Below are positions 13,476 through 25,600 of a stretch of DNA of 64,000 nucleotides, one piece after another. The notes below the pieces were generated by a model. The model was not told the DNA's origin, made no database searches, and worked only from the letters and a program-made list of their open reading frames with translations. The translations under genes were made by a program, and so were the position numbers. Origin of the DNA: Paralvinella palmiformis (taxonomy: Eukaryota > Annelida > Polychaeta > Terebellida > Alvinellidae); NCBI GenBank assembly GCA_025642065.1, contig JAODUP010000330.1, positions 263,501 through 327,500 on the forward strand. The letters run 5' to 3'. The number at the start of each line of letters is the position of its first letter. Positions within the stretch are counted from its first letter, which is position 1.

Positions 13476-15819
13476 CAGTTTTCTTTTGGTGATAGATTGT
13501 GTGGGGGTTTGTTCTTTTGAAGCATCTTGGAGCAGCTCATTTGATTGGACATGATGTACAAGTATGATTGGTGATCAATGTGCTTAAGCTTATGTTAAGC
13601 TTTGACTGGTGATCAACCCACTGAAATATCAGAATGCTTTTATAAGCCATACGAGCTACGACAAATACCTAGAAATTGTAGCTTACGTTCTTCACTCCCA
13701 TTTTTTCGTTCATCCAGCTGCTAACCTTCTGGAATCCTGAACATCTGTTATGTCTTGGTGGCCTGGCTGGTAGCCATCCATTTGGTGTATCACTGAAGTG
13801 GACCATTTCTGTTTTTGAAGATGCACATTTTTACATGTAATTCAGTATTGCAGTGTTATCTATTCTGAAACTTTCTAACAGAAATTACACGATCTGTACT
13901 TGAAAATGAAATTGTATGAGTGAAAAGTTATCTTATTTTTGTCTAGAAAATACAGTATTTTGCATACTGTATTTTCAGGTATCATTGTTCTTCTGGCCTC
14001 ATTTGGGGGTGTGTGTTTGCATGGCCTAAGTAGTAGTGTGGTCTACCATAGACCTCAACACCAGAGTTCAAACACCAGCTGGGCTACTCACAAAGGGTGT
14101 TTCCTCTTTGACTTCACCTCTTTTGTTTTGAAGGTCGCTTGGCCCCTTTATTGCGCATTTAGTGTTGCATCGATTGTGCGTTTAGTGTTGCAGTCCCCAC
14201 TTTGTGGAATAGGTTGCCTGCAGATATTAGAAATGCGTCATCTCTTGAAACTTTTAAATCCATTCTAAAAATGCACCTGTTCAAGGTCGTTTTCACAGAT
14301 AAATAATAATTATCTTTTAAATCTCTTTTTTACAGACATAGTATTTGGGGTATTATTATATTACACGTTATTTGGGGTATTATTATATTACACGTTATTT
14401 GGGGTATTATTATATTACACGTTATTTGGGGTATTATTATATTACACGTTATTTGGGGTATTATTATTATTGGTATTATTATACCCGTATTTGGGGTATT
14501 ATTATATTACACGTTATTTGGGGTATTATTATATTACCGTTATTTGGGGTATTATTATATTACCCGTTATTTGGGGTATTATTATATTACACGTTATTTG
14601 GGGTATTATTATATTACACGTTATTTGGGGTATTATTATATTACACGTTATTTGGGGTATTATTATATTACCCGTTATTTGGGGTATTATTATATTACAC
14701 GTTATTTGGGGTATTATTATATTACCCGTTATTTGGGGTATTATTATATTACACGTTATTTGGGGTATTATTATATTACCCGTTATTTGGGGTATTATTA
14801 TATTACCGTTATTTGGGGTATTATTATATTACCCGTATTTGGGGTATTATTATATTAACGTATTTGGGGTATTATTATATTACCCGTTATTTGGGGTATT
14901 ATTATATTACCCGTTATTTGGGGTATTATTATATTACCCGTTATTTGGGGTATTATTATATTACACGTTATTTGGGGTATTATTATATTACACGTTATTT
15001 GGGGTATTATTATATTACATATTATTTGTACAGCGTTTTGAATGGCTCTTGCTAGTAATAGTATTGGCACTTTATTAAATATACATTATTATTGTATTAT
15101 TATATTACCCGTTATTTGGGGTATTATTATATTACACGTTATTTGGGGTATTATTATATTACACGTTATTTGGGGTATTATTATATTACACGTTATTTGG
15201 GGTATTATTATATTACCAGTTATTTGGGGTATTATTATATTACACGTTATTTGGGGTATTATTATATTACACGTTATTTGGGGTTTATTAAAACCCCGTT
15301 ATTTGGGGTATTATTATATTACCCGTTATTTGGGGTATTATTATATTACCGTTATTTGGGGTATTATTATATTACACGTTATTTGGGGTATTATTATATT
15401 ACATATTATTTGTACAGCGTCTTTGAATGGCTCTTGCTAGTAATAGTATTGGCACTTTATTAAATATACATTATTATTGTTATTTCACACTTGCCTCATT
15501 TTGGTACATTTGGCACAGGCATTTCTTAAATATATCAATACTCATAATAACAATAATTTTCTTTTTCAGTCACATGAGCCAGAGTCAGTTGGAATTCTTC
15601 AGATTATTAGATGAAAAAATAGCGCAGGTTTGTTTACATTTCCATTAGCTGGTAAACATCATCGGTCAGTTTTATTTCTTAACAGTGAAGAATGTTAAAT
15701 ACACCGATGTATTGGAATGGTTGAAGTACTCTCTAAAACTGAATTTCCATTTAGTAGTGTACTTTTTGTTTATCTTTTGTTAGGGTAAAGATTATGACCC
15801 AAGTGAAGTTGTTTCCTAG
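10195..15819 (+). CDS. C1orf21-like: C1orf21-like small lipid-anchored protein, five coding exons
   Basis: Exons 10195-10306, 11839-12017, 12671-12723, 15570-15627 and 15784-15819 join in phase (1,0,2,0) to 145 residues ending at TAG. The N-terminus MGCGQSIRKKSK matches vertebrate C1orf21 (MGC...) and is a typical N-myristoylation plus palmitoylation site followed by a basic patch, so plasma-membrane attachment is inferred. The C-terminus 'SQSQLEFFRLLDEKIAQGKD' is the most conserved block of the family (human ...ESQQEFFRMLDEKIEKGRD). The middle is low-complexity, polar and poorly conserved. An in-frame ATG eight codons upstream (10171) would bury the glycine, so 10195 is preferred. The function of this family is not established. 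The first donor (TCAG/GTTGGT) is weak; an alternative at 10310 does not keep frame with the chosen acceptor. Intron 3 carries a large 27-bp array. Confidence 0.88.
10689..10850 (+). repeat. Family-1 SINE, diverged, in C1orf21-like intron 1
   Basis: It has a tRNA-like head with the B box 'gggttcaaacc', then the body 'catctttcattttccctcatta' and the tail 'catgtgcacaaacgtgac'. It is on the same strand as the host gene and is more diverged than the copy at 24187. Confidence 0.75.
11783..11810. repeat. (TA)n microsatellite just upstream of a splice acceptor
   Basis: The TA tract ends 28 nt before the inferred exon 2 of the C1orf21-like gene, in the branch-point and pyrimidine-tract zone. Confidence 0.9.
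12724..14011 (+). other. C1orf21-like intron 3, first part
   Basis: Contains a (TG)n tract at 13444-13474 and a G-run near 13076. No coding match was seen. The inverted repeat 'aaaatacagtat..atactgtatttt' lies at about 13946-13976. Confidence 0.5.
14012..14152 (+). repeat. Family-1 SINE, 3'-truncated
   Basis: A-box region 'catggcctaagtagtagtgt', B box 'gagttcaaacacc', body 'tcctctttgacttcacctct' and 'gaaggtcgcttggcccc'. It stops where LINE sequence begins, so one element may have inserted into the other. Confidence 0.75.
14165..14340 (+). pseudogene. C-terminal remnant of a LINE ORF2, with 3' UTR
   Basis: One frame reads VPTLWNRLPADIRNASSLET, continues FKSILKMHLFK and ends at TAA near 14304. 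The 'LWN-LP-xIR-A-SL-xFK-xLK-HLF' signature is the usual end of CR1/L2/Jockey-type ORF2 proteins. A sister copy lies inverted at 26093-26412. The 3' UTR then runs into the 27-bp array. This is a 5'-truncated insertion in an intron. Confidence 0.8.
14341..15019 (+). repeat. 27-bp minisatellite, block 1 (25 units)
   Basis: The core TTTGGGGTATTATTATATTA followed by CACGTTA or CCCGTTA is repeated 25 times, with occasional 26-bp or shortened units. The period is a multiple of three, so all three frames stay open for long stretches; the resulting YYYITRYLG-type ORFs are not genes. The array ends exactly in the LINE 3' tail. It lies in intron 3 of the C1orf21-like gene. Confidence 0.97.
15016..15096 (+). 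repeat. LINE 3' tail, copy 1
   Basis: 'acatattatttgtacagcg' followed by 'ttttgaatggctcttgctag' and 'ctttattaaatatacattat' matches the end of the inverted LINE fragment at 26093-26160 and is repeated almost exactly at 15400-15484. Confidence 0.85.
15097..15403 (+). repeat. 27-bp minisatellite, block 2 (11 units)
   Basis: Same 27-bp unit as block 1, eleven copies, with one aberrant unit near 15283-15298 (gggtttattaaaaccccg). The block begins inside the LINE tail's 'attattattg' and ends with a second copy of the tail, so the array plus tail appears to have been duplicated together. Confidence 0.95.
15400..15484 (+). repeat. LINE 3' tail, copy 2
   Basis: Near-identical to 15016-15096, differing by a few bases ('cgtctttgaatgg' against 'cgttttgaatgg'). 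Confidence 0.85.
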
Positions 15820-16146
15820 TGCTGCCCCCTAGTGACCACAAAGAACCTTGCTGCATGCAGTCAGCCATCTTACAACATGAAGAACTGCTTCATTTTTGCC
15901 AGCAACATTTCCTATTAGACATCAGTAAAATGGTGTGTGCCGCTTCCATGGTGTTTTTCAGTGCATTTAAAGATTTTTGGTTGACTCTGGTTAGTTTTTG
16001 GCAGATATTGCATAACTGCTGAATCAATATTCTTTATGGCAAGACCATAAACTAAGCTGATATCATGTGACCATGGTGTAGAGACAGCCTATGGTGTAAT
16101 TGGTGTGATTTCTGTTAGAGAGTCTCGGCTGGATTCCATCCTGTAA

Positions 16147-16434
16147 CAGGGTTCGCACAGGTCCTTGAAAACCTGGAAAGTCCTGGAATTTGATAATTTG
16201 GATTCCAGGCCTGGAAAGTCCTGGAATTTTTGTAGAGGTCCTCTGAAGTCCTGGAATTTGGACATATAGATCTATATTTCTAATCATATGCATGCAGGAA
16301 TTCAGTCATTACACTTCTTCCAAAATATGGGTGTATCTTTGGGCATTAAAAGTTTGTGAATTCATTGAAAAGGTCCTTGAATTTGACATTGGAAAGTCCT
16401 GGAATCTGAGATGTCAAAATGTGTATGAACCCTG
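16147..16434 (+). mobile_element. MITE family B (hAT-like), copy 1
   Basis: Starts CAGGGTTCGCACAGGTCC and ends TGTGTATGAACCCTG, giving an 8-bp perfect inverted terminus CAGGGTTC plus further partial pairing. The flanks are TGTAA and TGTAG, a near-match 5-bp duplication. The interior is built from repeats of 'aagtcctggaatttg' and 'ggtccttga'. No transposase is encoded. Two further copies lie at 56026 and 59023. Confidence 0.88.
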
Positions 16435-18071
16435 TGTAGGCTCTTGGTGGCTGCTATTTAAAGAGTCGCCATCAGGTTTGTAAAGATGCCATTTTAACAG
16501 TTCTGCTATATATGTTATTAGCATTTATTTTTAGCATCTGAAAAAAGGTTACTTCACTGATTGGAGCCAGTTTCTGTGAAGATCGAATGTTTTAACTGCC
16601 GTTAAGCATTTTGAGCCATCTGACTGATGAATTAGTTGTACGTTCTAGGAAATATTTTTGGTCGTGTTCATTTTTCTCTTATAGTCATGTCAGGTGCGTG
16701 AATCTCAGTGTATCGGGGCAACAGATTTTGTTGTTGGGGATACCAAAAAAGCATTTATACACTGCCTAAGCTTCTGTATTATTGAATAACGAGAGCTGGT
16801 GGTATTTTTACAAGATATTTTTTATTCTCCTAATATATGCAACCTTGGTGAATTTTTCAGCATTACTGTTAGCTCTCCGTCTGTGGTCAGTGTCTAGAAT
16901 ATTTTCAAGCCTGATTTAGCTGATAATGATGCATTTATTTTGGTGTGATTTTCCTGTTGGATAATGGAATTATTTGTCTCGCTTTAAAATTAGCTTTCCA
17001 GATAGACCATAAGATGTTTGTCAACATTTTCATCCTTTAATGCAATATGATACTGGGGCTTCCTCAACAATATTATTATCATGATGATCTGTTCTGCCAC
17101 TCATGCTATTATATTATATTATGATACAGTAATCTGTTATTCTTAGTCTCTCTCTTACACTGTGTGTGTGTGTGTGTGTTGTCTGTCTGTGTGTGTGTGT
17201 GTGTGTGTGTGTGCCAATGTTCTCCTTGGTAAGTGCTATTTACTGCAGTGTAGCACTGGTTTGTTTGTTATTTTTATATAACTGAAATGTCATATGTAGC
17301 TTTTACTGTGTTTATCATATATACGTGTGTGTGTGTGCATGTGTGTGTGTGTGATCAAACACACCCATTACAGGTTGTGTTTCTACAAATGCCAATTAAG
17401 AAACTGCTGTTAGACTTTATTTATTGATGTGGGAATTGTCTATTTTTCCATTTGTATACTGATTGTATTTTATTAATATCTGGCTATTTGATTCCTAGGA
17501 TCGATGGAACTGTTTTTCCTATAAATCCTGTACTCATGTGGCCATGTCCTCAATAACATTTATTATTCGGCTCGTTTTTTTTATCATTTTGCGAACATCA
17601 TTTTCCCACTGAAAATAATAGCCTTACCCGATTGTAACGAGTCATTGAGTTGGACGTCGCAGGCCTTCTTATCACTCCCACCAAATAAAATTATAGAATT
17701 ATACATTTCAAAACTCTACACTAATACGTACATCTTTGAATTAAATGTAAAACAAGAAATACTTTCAAACCACGAACCCAATGACTTGAATTTGTGGATT
17801 GCATTTCTTTTAGTACAGTTTTAGTACGGTACATATTCTAATAGGAACCGAGATTTGGTTTGATGTGGATGATTGACATCTTTGTACAATGAAAGGCATC
17901 GAAAATGTAATACTGAGTTACTACTACTGGTTGTGAACTGGCCGAATACTTGTCATCTGTGTGGGTGTATGTGGGAGGGGGGGGTGATGGTCATCTAGTA
18001 AAAGATTTCCAATCATGATAAACACCCATTGTGTGAAATGTCCTTGAACTTGTGTGTATACACTACAGCAG

Positions 18072-18106
<35 letters not shown>

Positions 18107-18377
18107 CTGAATTCGGATAGAAAATGATCACAAAATTGGTGACTGGAGGTGACTTGTATGGATAAACATGTTTCACGTGTTGTTGTTGTTGTGGTTGGTA
18201 CTGGTAGGCAAGTTAGACTCAGACGTTGTGGGTTGCTGCCACTGTTCTGTTATTTGTACATAAAGATGTTATTATTTTGTTCTGATGTCTCTTTAATTAA
18301 CTATGTGTCTGCCTGTTATTTATAATGCATTTATTGTGAAAATGATAACTGCATTTTGCTGTTTCATAGTTGGATAT

Positions 18378-18418
<41 letters not shown>

Positions 18419-19850
18419 GTATTACACACCACATACTCTTTCCAACAGAAGTGATTTTATTAGTTTTGTTTTAAGGTCTGTGGTCATGATATCATACAAA
18501 ACTCCCATTGTCAGTACGTTTCCTAAATGACGAGTGACAAAAACAGCCTCCCCCTCCTCCTCCATCACTCACTGGAGATCTCAAATCAAAGAATCAACTG
18601 AAATAACAATAGGGCTGTTAATATCTTATGATGTAATGACCCACATTTTATTGCACCGAGACAGACACACCATTTTATTGTGGTCCATCTAGCCAAAAAG
18701 TTGTTACACGTGAAATTTTCGATCTCAGATGGGGTTTAAACCTGGGTTCAAGAAGTGCTTTGCTATGAAAGAAAATTGATTTTGGAAATTGCCAGATGTG
18801 TATCTATTGGAAGTAATATGGTATTTAGAGGAGTGTGTGTGTGTGTGTCCAGAATACTGATAGTTTTATGCGTATAATAAGATCTGTACTTTTCTTGTTT
18901 GCTGGACTATAGGAATCCTGGTTTTGGTCATCCTAATTTATGTTTAAAAAAATCAGAAAACATTGATCTGGTTTCCTAATTTCCATAGTCACCAGAGGAT
19001 ATCAACCTCATACATTTGAGCAACTTGAACATCTAGCCTACAGTTGATGTAAGACACTTGGCAGTTCCTAAAAAGTTGTGTTCAATTTGCATTCGACTTT
19101 ATTTCATGTCCACGGCCAGTCTGCTTCCTCCGACTGTTCGAGTCGGGTGAATGACTGTACGCTTAGTCCAGCTGGCCATGCAGTCAATGTTCTTGTATAT
19201 GCATGTTAGCATGGGGTGATAAGAAACACCCGTATTTATTTTAGTGATAATGACTGGGAACAATCTGTGTTTCATGTGATATTTCGCACACTTCTGTGTT
19301 TATGCAAGCCTACGGCCAGCCGCCATTAAATACAATGGTAGCCCCATGCCAACCCCCACCACCAACTAGATGTCGCTGCAGTGTCGCCTGTATGGGTGAC
19401 CAGTATAATATGTTTGGCTGTGTTCGTATTAAAGACGATTAGGTATTATCCGAGAACTACCCCTCTGGATGTATATGTAAAGTTACCAGGCAGTAATAAC
19501 AGTGGGGTGGGACAATGGCATGAAGCTACCAGCCACTGATATATACTGCAGGATGTGCCCTGGATCTGTATCCATGGCATCTGAAAGCTACCAGGCTGTA
19601 ACACGGCTGGGGTAATGCCAAAGGTTGTTGCGCCTGTGTGGGCTTGATAGCGTGTAAGATACTGGTAATTTGATCACCTGCTAATGATAATTGTTACTTC
19701 GTTTGCTGTTAGTTGATGTTTACCAAACTTTTAATAAATATTTGGTGATGACAATGTGCGTTTTCATTGTGGAGTCCGAAATGACAGTTTGCTTAATGTG
19801 CATGCACTGATTCGCAGCAGTGTGGGTGTGTGTGGCTGTTACCCCGATGT
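16435..19850. other. Intergenic stretch or 3' UTR of the C1orf21-like gene
   Basis: No gene recognised. It contains a compound (TG)n tract at 17160-17212, further TG tracts near 17325-17352 and 18833-18848, and (TA)n at 18075-18104 and 18386-18416. Part may be 3' UTR, since vertebrate C1orf21 has a long one, but nothing in the sequence decides that. Confidence 0.4.
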
Positions 19851-19854
19851 TTCA

Positions 19855-20240
19855 TTGTTAGTGGTTGTTGTGCGTTGTTAGAGGCTATTGGCTGTGTTGA
19901 GTTATTAGTTGTTGTAGTATATTGTGTTGCTTGTGGCTGTTATTAGTGATTGTCACATATTGTCATCTCAGTGGTTAGCTATTGTTGTATGGTTGTTCAG
20001 TGGCCATGCAATATGCTAAGTTATGAGTAGCTGTTGTTCTTTTTGGAGTAGTTTTTTATTCTCCAAACCAAACACATTATACATGGCAAGTAGAAAATAT
20101 GGAGAAGAGGGATGTGTCTCGGTGTTAGTGGCAGTTGTGTGTTACCAATGGCTGCCATATGATGGTGCACATGTCAATAGTAGCTGCAATGCAATATTTA
20201 ATTATTTGTTGTCTTGTGGCGTTTTATATTGTTATTGCAT
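19855..20240 (+). repeat. Degenerate tandem repeat, left half
   Basis: Loose repetition of 'ttagtggttgttgt', 'ttagaggctattggctgt' and 'ttattagtgattgtcacata'. The same pattern resumes at 20936-21300, so an old array appears to be interrupted by about 0.7 kb of different sequence. Confidence 0.5.
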
Positions 20241-20935
20241 TGCTCAGTTGTAATTACATATATATTCAAACGACGCCATTAATTACCAATATTTAGCATT
20301 CCAAATTTTAGTTGCACTTGCTGTCACAAAAATTAATTAGAATTTCAGTTGTCAATTACAGCTGATCATATTTTGTTTATATTGCTTGCACCTATAAATA
20401 GAGTAATAATGTTAGATCTATGATTGTCCGGTATTTACCTCCTAACGGTACAACGGGTAATTGATTAGATTCAGAAACAGTGTCGGATAAGCAGATGACC
20501 CCCTACATAGAGGTTTGCAACCCGAAAGTTTGGAATTATGTAATTATGGGTGGCTTTGATTTAGAATTCTAGAATTAGGCAATTATGAAAGGTTTCGTGT
20601 GAGGTTAATGGTATTCCGAGAATCATATCAAAGAAATATTTCCAATTAGAATCTGTCCTTCCTTCTTGAAAGAATAATGTACTTGTTTGCCAACAGTTTC
20701 TGTTTCGTTGTTTACTATAGTTTGTATTATAAATAGTTTTGTGTTCTAGTAATATGATTTTGTTTACAACACACAGTTAATGACTGGTTGCCGTTATTTC
20801 TGAGATGTGCCTGAATTGTAATGGAACAGTTCTGGCAATTACAATGGCTAATTACAATTGAAAGATTTCAGTTACTATTGCATTTACCATATTTCCAATT
20901 ACAATTATACCCAACCCTGGATAGTATCCGTTATG
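20241..20935. other. AT-rich insert rich in 'caattac/gtaattg' motifs
   Basis: Carries many copies of CAATTAC and its complement, including an inverted placement near both ends ('ttgtaattacat' at about 20248, 'ccaattacaattata' at about 20894). It ends 'cccaaccctgg'. It looks like a non-coding mobile element but no clean terminal repeats or target duplication could be fixed. Confidence 0.35.
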
Positions 20936-21300
20936 TTGTCCTTATAGCCACTTTTGTTGTTAGTGGTTGTCATTTTTGCTTCTCGTCATTGGCTATAAAC
21001 ATTAGTGGCCGTCATATTTTCTATAGCTGTTTTGCAATAGGTTGCACTTTTAGCAGCTGGTATGTCATGTGCTGGGTCAGTCGCAGCCCCGTGATGTTTT
21101 ACATTATTAGTGGCTGCTGTACTCTGGCATGTTAGTGCTTGTTATATTGTGCTGCTCTGGGTATCATTGTTATTCCATTAGTGGCTGTCATGTTTTGCAC
21201 TGTTAGTTACTGTCTTATGAGGTCATGCAGGTTTCAAGTAGTAACTGCCATGTGTTGTGTCGTTAGTGTTGGTATGTGTTGTTAATTGCTGCTATTTAAT
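20936..21300 (+). repeat. Degenerate tandem repeat, right half
   Basis: Repeats of 'ttagtggctgtcatgttttg', 'ttagtggccgtcatattttc' and 'ttagtggctgctgtactctg', diverged in both length and sequence. Confidence 0.55.
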
Positions 21301-22644
21301 TTTCAGTTTTCTTGTTGGTAGCTGGTCTATGACATCTTGTGTTACACGTTCTCACAATTTATTAAATAAATAAATATTTTACATACATAAAAACTCACTC
21401 CATCACAGTCTGTCACATACACAGCACTAAGTCCAACAGTAAGCATAACCATTTAACATTTTATATATATAATATATATATATATATTAACATGTTTATA
21501 TGGATGTGATATGATTTATGATTGATTCCCAGCAATAACAGGTGCTTTTTCAGCAAGTCACAGAAATACCAAAATATACAGTTAAAAATTAATACTGATC
21601 TTTAAACTTAAAGTCAAACAATACAGCAATGTAAATTTTTAAACAGTGGTCAGTCTTCTTTGTAACAAACCTGTTTAGAAACACGATGCTGTCAACAAAG
21701 TTTACTGAACTACAGATGAAATTTACCAAAGAACTAATATAAATTATAATATGTGTTGGCACATGAATATGTGTGTGTGGTATTTTTTGGATCACAGTAA
21801 CTGGAAGACCAATAACTATAATATATTGTAAAACTTTCTATTCTTGAACCAACAATTCTGACTCCATACTGATACTAGTCATACATGAACCAATGTCCAA
21901 AAATACTATTTCCTTTAAACAGATTGAACCCAATAATCTTAGTTCCTTATATGACTTTACACGTATTTTTAATCACAGACTATAAAATGGACACTAAAAA
22001 TGAAGTGTACCTTTGTTAAAAGCCATTTTAACATCTCACAAATCTGATGTCTATCACAGTAAGTCAGAACGGTAGACTGCTCGACATACCAGGGATTCAG
22101 ACTCGGTGGAGGGTCACACTGAACGTGTTTACTGTTCATGACATCTTGGTGAATCAGACAAAAGTGATAGTATGACATTTCGGGGTGAATTATATTGCTA
22201 AGCATATTAATTTTAAACAAAATACTCTCACTAATCTGTAACAGTGCCATTTTGTCTAGCTTGAACTCTTCCTGGGACCAGTTAATGTTTAGGCAGACTG
22301 CTTTTCCCTTTACCCATCTCTTTTAATTTAAATAAGAAAATAAAATTCTGCCCTTGCTTTAAAACAACAGAAATCGTGTGTGTAAGTGTAACATTTCTTA
22401 ACGTTTTCATAGTTGCCAACCTGAAAAAGCCTAAATTCAATTAATTTAGGTTAACATGGCAAGAGTCTACTTCAATATAGTTAACTGTTTTTTTTTTTAA
22501 ATTACTATTAGTTGAGCAAATTGAATGCTACCTAAAATAATCCCAAAATGTATCATCACATTTCTTAGTAATTAACAATAACAATTAAAATCTGACATGG
22601 AACACGGGGAACTAATTTCCTAGCTAATAGACTTCACGCAAACA
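21301..22644. other. Region downstream of the SLC16-like gene
   Basis: Probable 3' UTR or intergenic DNA of the minus-strand transporter. A TTTATT at about 21358 gives AATAAA on the minus strand, 1.3 kb beyond the stop. There is a short (TA)n near 21463-21486. No other gene was seen. Confidence 0.35.
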
Positions 22645-25600
22645 TCACACATTTTGGTGACCGTCATCTTTGATACCATCAGCAAGACCATCTGATTTGA
22701 GAACAATCTTCTCTGGTACAACTACGTCGACCAGTGGCATGTTGAAATCTGTCTTTTCCATTTCCGCCTTTTGCTTTTCATCTTTGCCTCGTCGACTGAT
22801 GATGAGCCATTCGGCAAACAAGAAGATGGCAGCAATCATGGAACAGATCCCAGTAAAAATGAATGAATATAAATATGAGCCGGTGAGATCCTTGATAAAG
22901 CCTGTTTTGAATAGAGAAGATTAGAAAAAAAGTCACTAACAATTTGTGGGAACATAAATGTGTGTAAATTTCCGTCACAAAATTGATTTAATACCAACTA
23001 GTATGGTAATTTGCAATATATTACTGATGAAATATTGTGATTCTTGTAAAAATTGGTTTATTCTATCAGTGTTGTCACAGTAATCAATCAGCTCTGAGAG
23101 TGTCTCACTTTACAATGATCTGAATCGCATAAAAATCAATTTTCTCAGGCGCTGTTTTTTATAACCTTTTTCAACCCATTTTTGGGCAAGGCCATTTTAG
23201 CTCTGCTTCTAGAAACATTTGAGAGGAAAACACATTCTGTTTCGGGACCAGGATACCAAATCTCCTTTTATTGACACTAAAAGCTGTCCTATGATGGATG
23301 ATCCAGACAGTCACAACTTTTCAAGTTTAAGGTATCACATACACTCCGAGATATAATTGACTTTCAGTAAACCGAAGGACAAAAATAATGACCCGTTATA
23401 TTTAAGTTGCACAAACAAATACCTCGCTGGAATTGAGAAAAACATTTAACGGGAACTGAAAGTTAATATAAAAACTGTTTTGCCAGAAAGTGGATAAAAC
23501 AAAATTTCTCAACCAGGACTAAACATTAAAAAAAAATTATTCGCTAATAATAAAGCTAACCCAAACATATTAAAACCCTGTTTTGGTCCACATCATCAAA
23601 GATAACTACCACAAACTGCATTACACGTATTCAGAATGGGTGGCAAATGATCATTTGTGAAAATTACCGATGTACATAGAGGTCTAAATGCCCTTAATTG
23701 TTTCCAAATGCCTTGCATGACATTTCCTTCCGAAGTTTAGGATGGCATTCCAATGCCACAGTAGTTAGAGCAATGCAGCACATACCTCCAGGTTGTGAGA
23801 TTGAATCCAACTCGTACCTGTATTTGTGGAATTTGTTTTCCTGGGGAGTTGCCCCTTGGCTCCCAAATTCAATTCCCAAGTTCAACCTAGATCATATTAA
23901 ACAATTTAGGTTTATATAGGTCAACAAAATATTGCTGAAATATTTGCCCAAACCTGTTAGATTTAGGGTTGATAAGTAAACCTCATCACAGAAATGGGCC
24001 AGGTGTCCTCCAAAGGAAATGAGGCAAAGTGAGAGATGAATCACCCTTCAGACATAACCCAGTCAGGATTTGAACCCAGGTGATATAGATCTGTAGCCAA
24101 CCTCACTACCAGTTAAACAACGCACCTGGGCCACAAAGACAAGATGATTGACAATTATGTCCACATATTTGGTTAAGTACGTACAGGGTGCCTCCATGGC
24201 CTAACTAGTAGTGCAGTTGGCCACATATCTATAGCACCTGGGTTCAAACCCTGGGTGGGCTATGTCAGAAGGGTGTTTCATCTTTCACTTCACGTCATTA
24301 CCTATGAAGGTCGCTCGGCCCATTTAACCTACCTTGTGCATAAAAGTGGTCGTAAAACACCAACATCTAACATCCTATACTTATTTCGGATAGGACTTTT
24401 CTGTGAATTTAAAATAATTCATGTTTCTTGTCAAGTTTTGAGCTAAAACTTTAAAAAGAGTATCCAGACATATATCTATTATAATAAACTGAACAGTAAA
24501 TATGATGACAATGATATCCAAAAAAATTTAATCCTGACTTTCCTCTTCTGTACACTGATCTATTGAAGGTTGTTTTTATTGGTTAATACCATAATTAAAA
24601 TTGTTCAAATCTCTAATTAGGTTTTAAATACATCATATTTTGGGCAGCACCACTGAATGGATCCTTCTATTAAGAGCGTTTCATTAAATTTCAATTAATA
24701 TTATTATTTAAGACCAACCTGCAGTAACCGGACCTATCAGTATTCCTGCTCCTTGGACAAAAATCGTCAGACCAAATGAACTGGAGAGGTTCTCAACACC
24801 CATCAGATCCGTACAGATCACTGCACGCTGGCTGACAACCACTCCTGTGAACAATCCGTGAATGCAACACACCACTATAAACATTATATAGCGCTCCGAG
24901 CCTGCGATCATGAAGTGAGTTATCCCTGAGAGTAATATGGCAGCATCGTAATAATGTCTTCGGTGGTGTCTGACAATGGAGGCATTAAACAGAAATCCAG
25001 ATGTGGCACGGCCAATCATATCACAGATGCCAATCACAGAAATAAGCCAGACTGAGTTCTCGTAGGAAACGCCCCGGCTGTGAGCATACGCAGCCACCAA
25101 CATCTGTCCGGATATGTATGACAATGTTATAAAGCCAAGGGACAGGACATACATGACGAAGGTTGGATTTCTGAACAGTCGTAGGTCAAGATATCTGTTT
25201 AACCTCGAAATGCTGAAGCAATGTTTTTTAGCACGCTTGCAGTGGATCGAATCATCCTCACAGTCCGGATTTGAATCACCAATTGTTCCACGTATTACTT
25301 CATCATCTGTCGTTTCATCGAGTTTACCCTGTTTTTCTTCTGAGCCGAGATGATCTGGTTCTGCATTGTTTCCTTTATCCTGAGGTGTACGATCCTGGTC
25401 CACAGGAGGCAGAGGCCTATACACAGCACCACTGATAATATTGTTGAACATCAGTGCCCCAGTGATCAACATGGCACCAAAAAAGCCATATTCACTGAAC
25501 AAAAGTTGCATCAGCGGAGGAAAACAGAACACTCCAAGTCCTGAGCCAGCTGTAGAGAGACCCATAGCAATGGATCTGTATCTGTCAAAATATTGGCCGA

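Noticed and set aside
14341..15403. CRISPR-like array or telomere-like TTTGGGG tract
   Set aside because: Units are head-to-tail with no unique spacers, the DNA is eukaryotic, and the G-run is part of a 27-bp unit and not a simple telomeric repeat.
14345..15463. Open frames of up to 236 codons made of YYYITRYLG-like repeats
   Set aside because: The 27-bp period is divisible by three, so every frame without a stop in the unit stays open. The array lies in an intron and derives from a LINE 3' UTR.
16063..16483. Frames reading 'PGLQRTSTKIPGLSRPG' and similar
   Set aside because: They translate the repeated 'aagtcctggaattt' interior of the family-B MITE; the same phrases recur at 56.1 and 59.1 kb.
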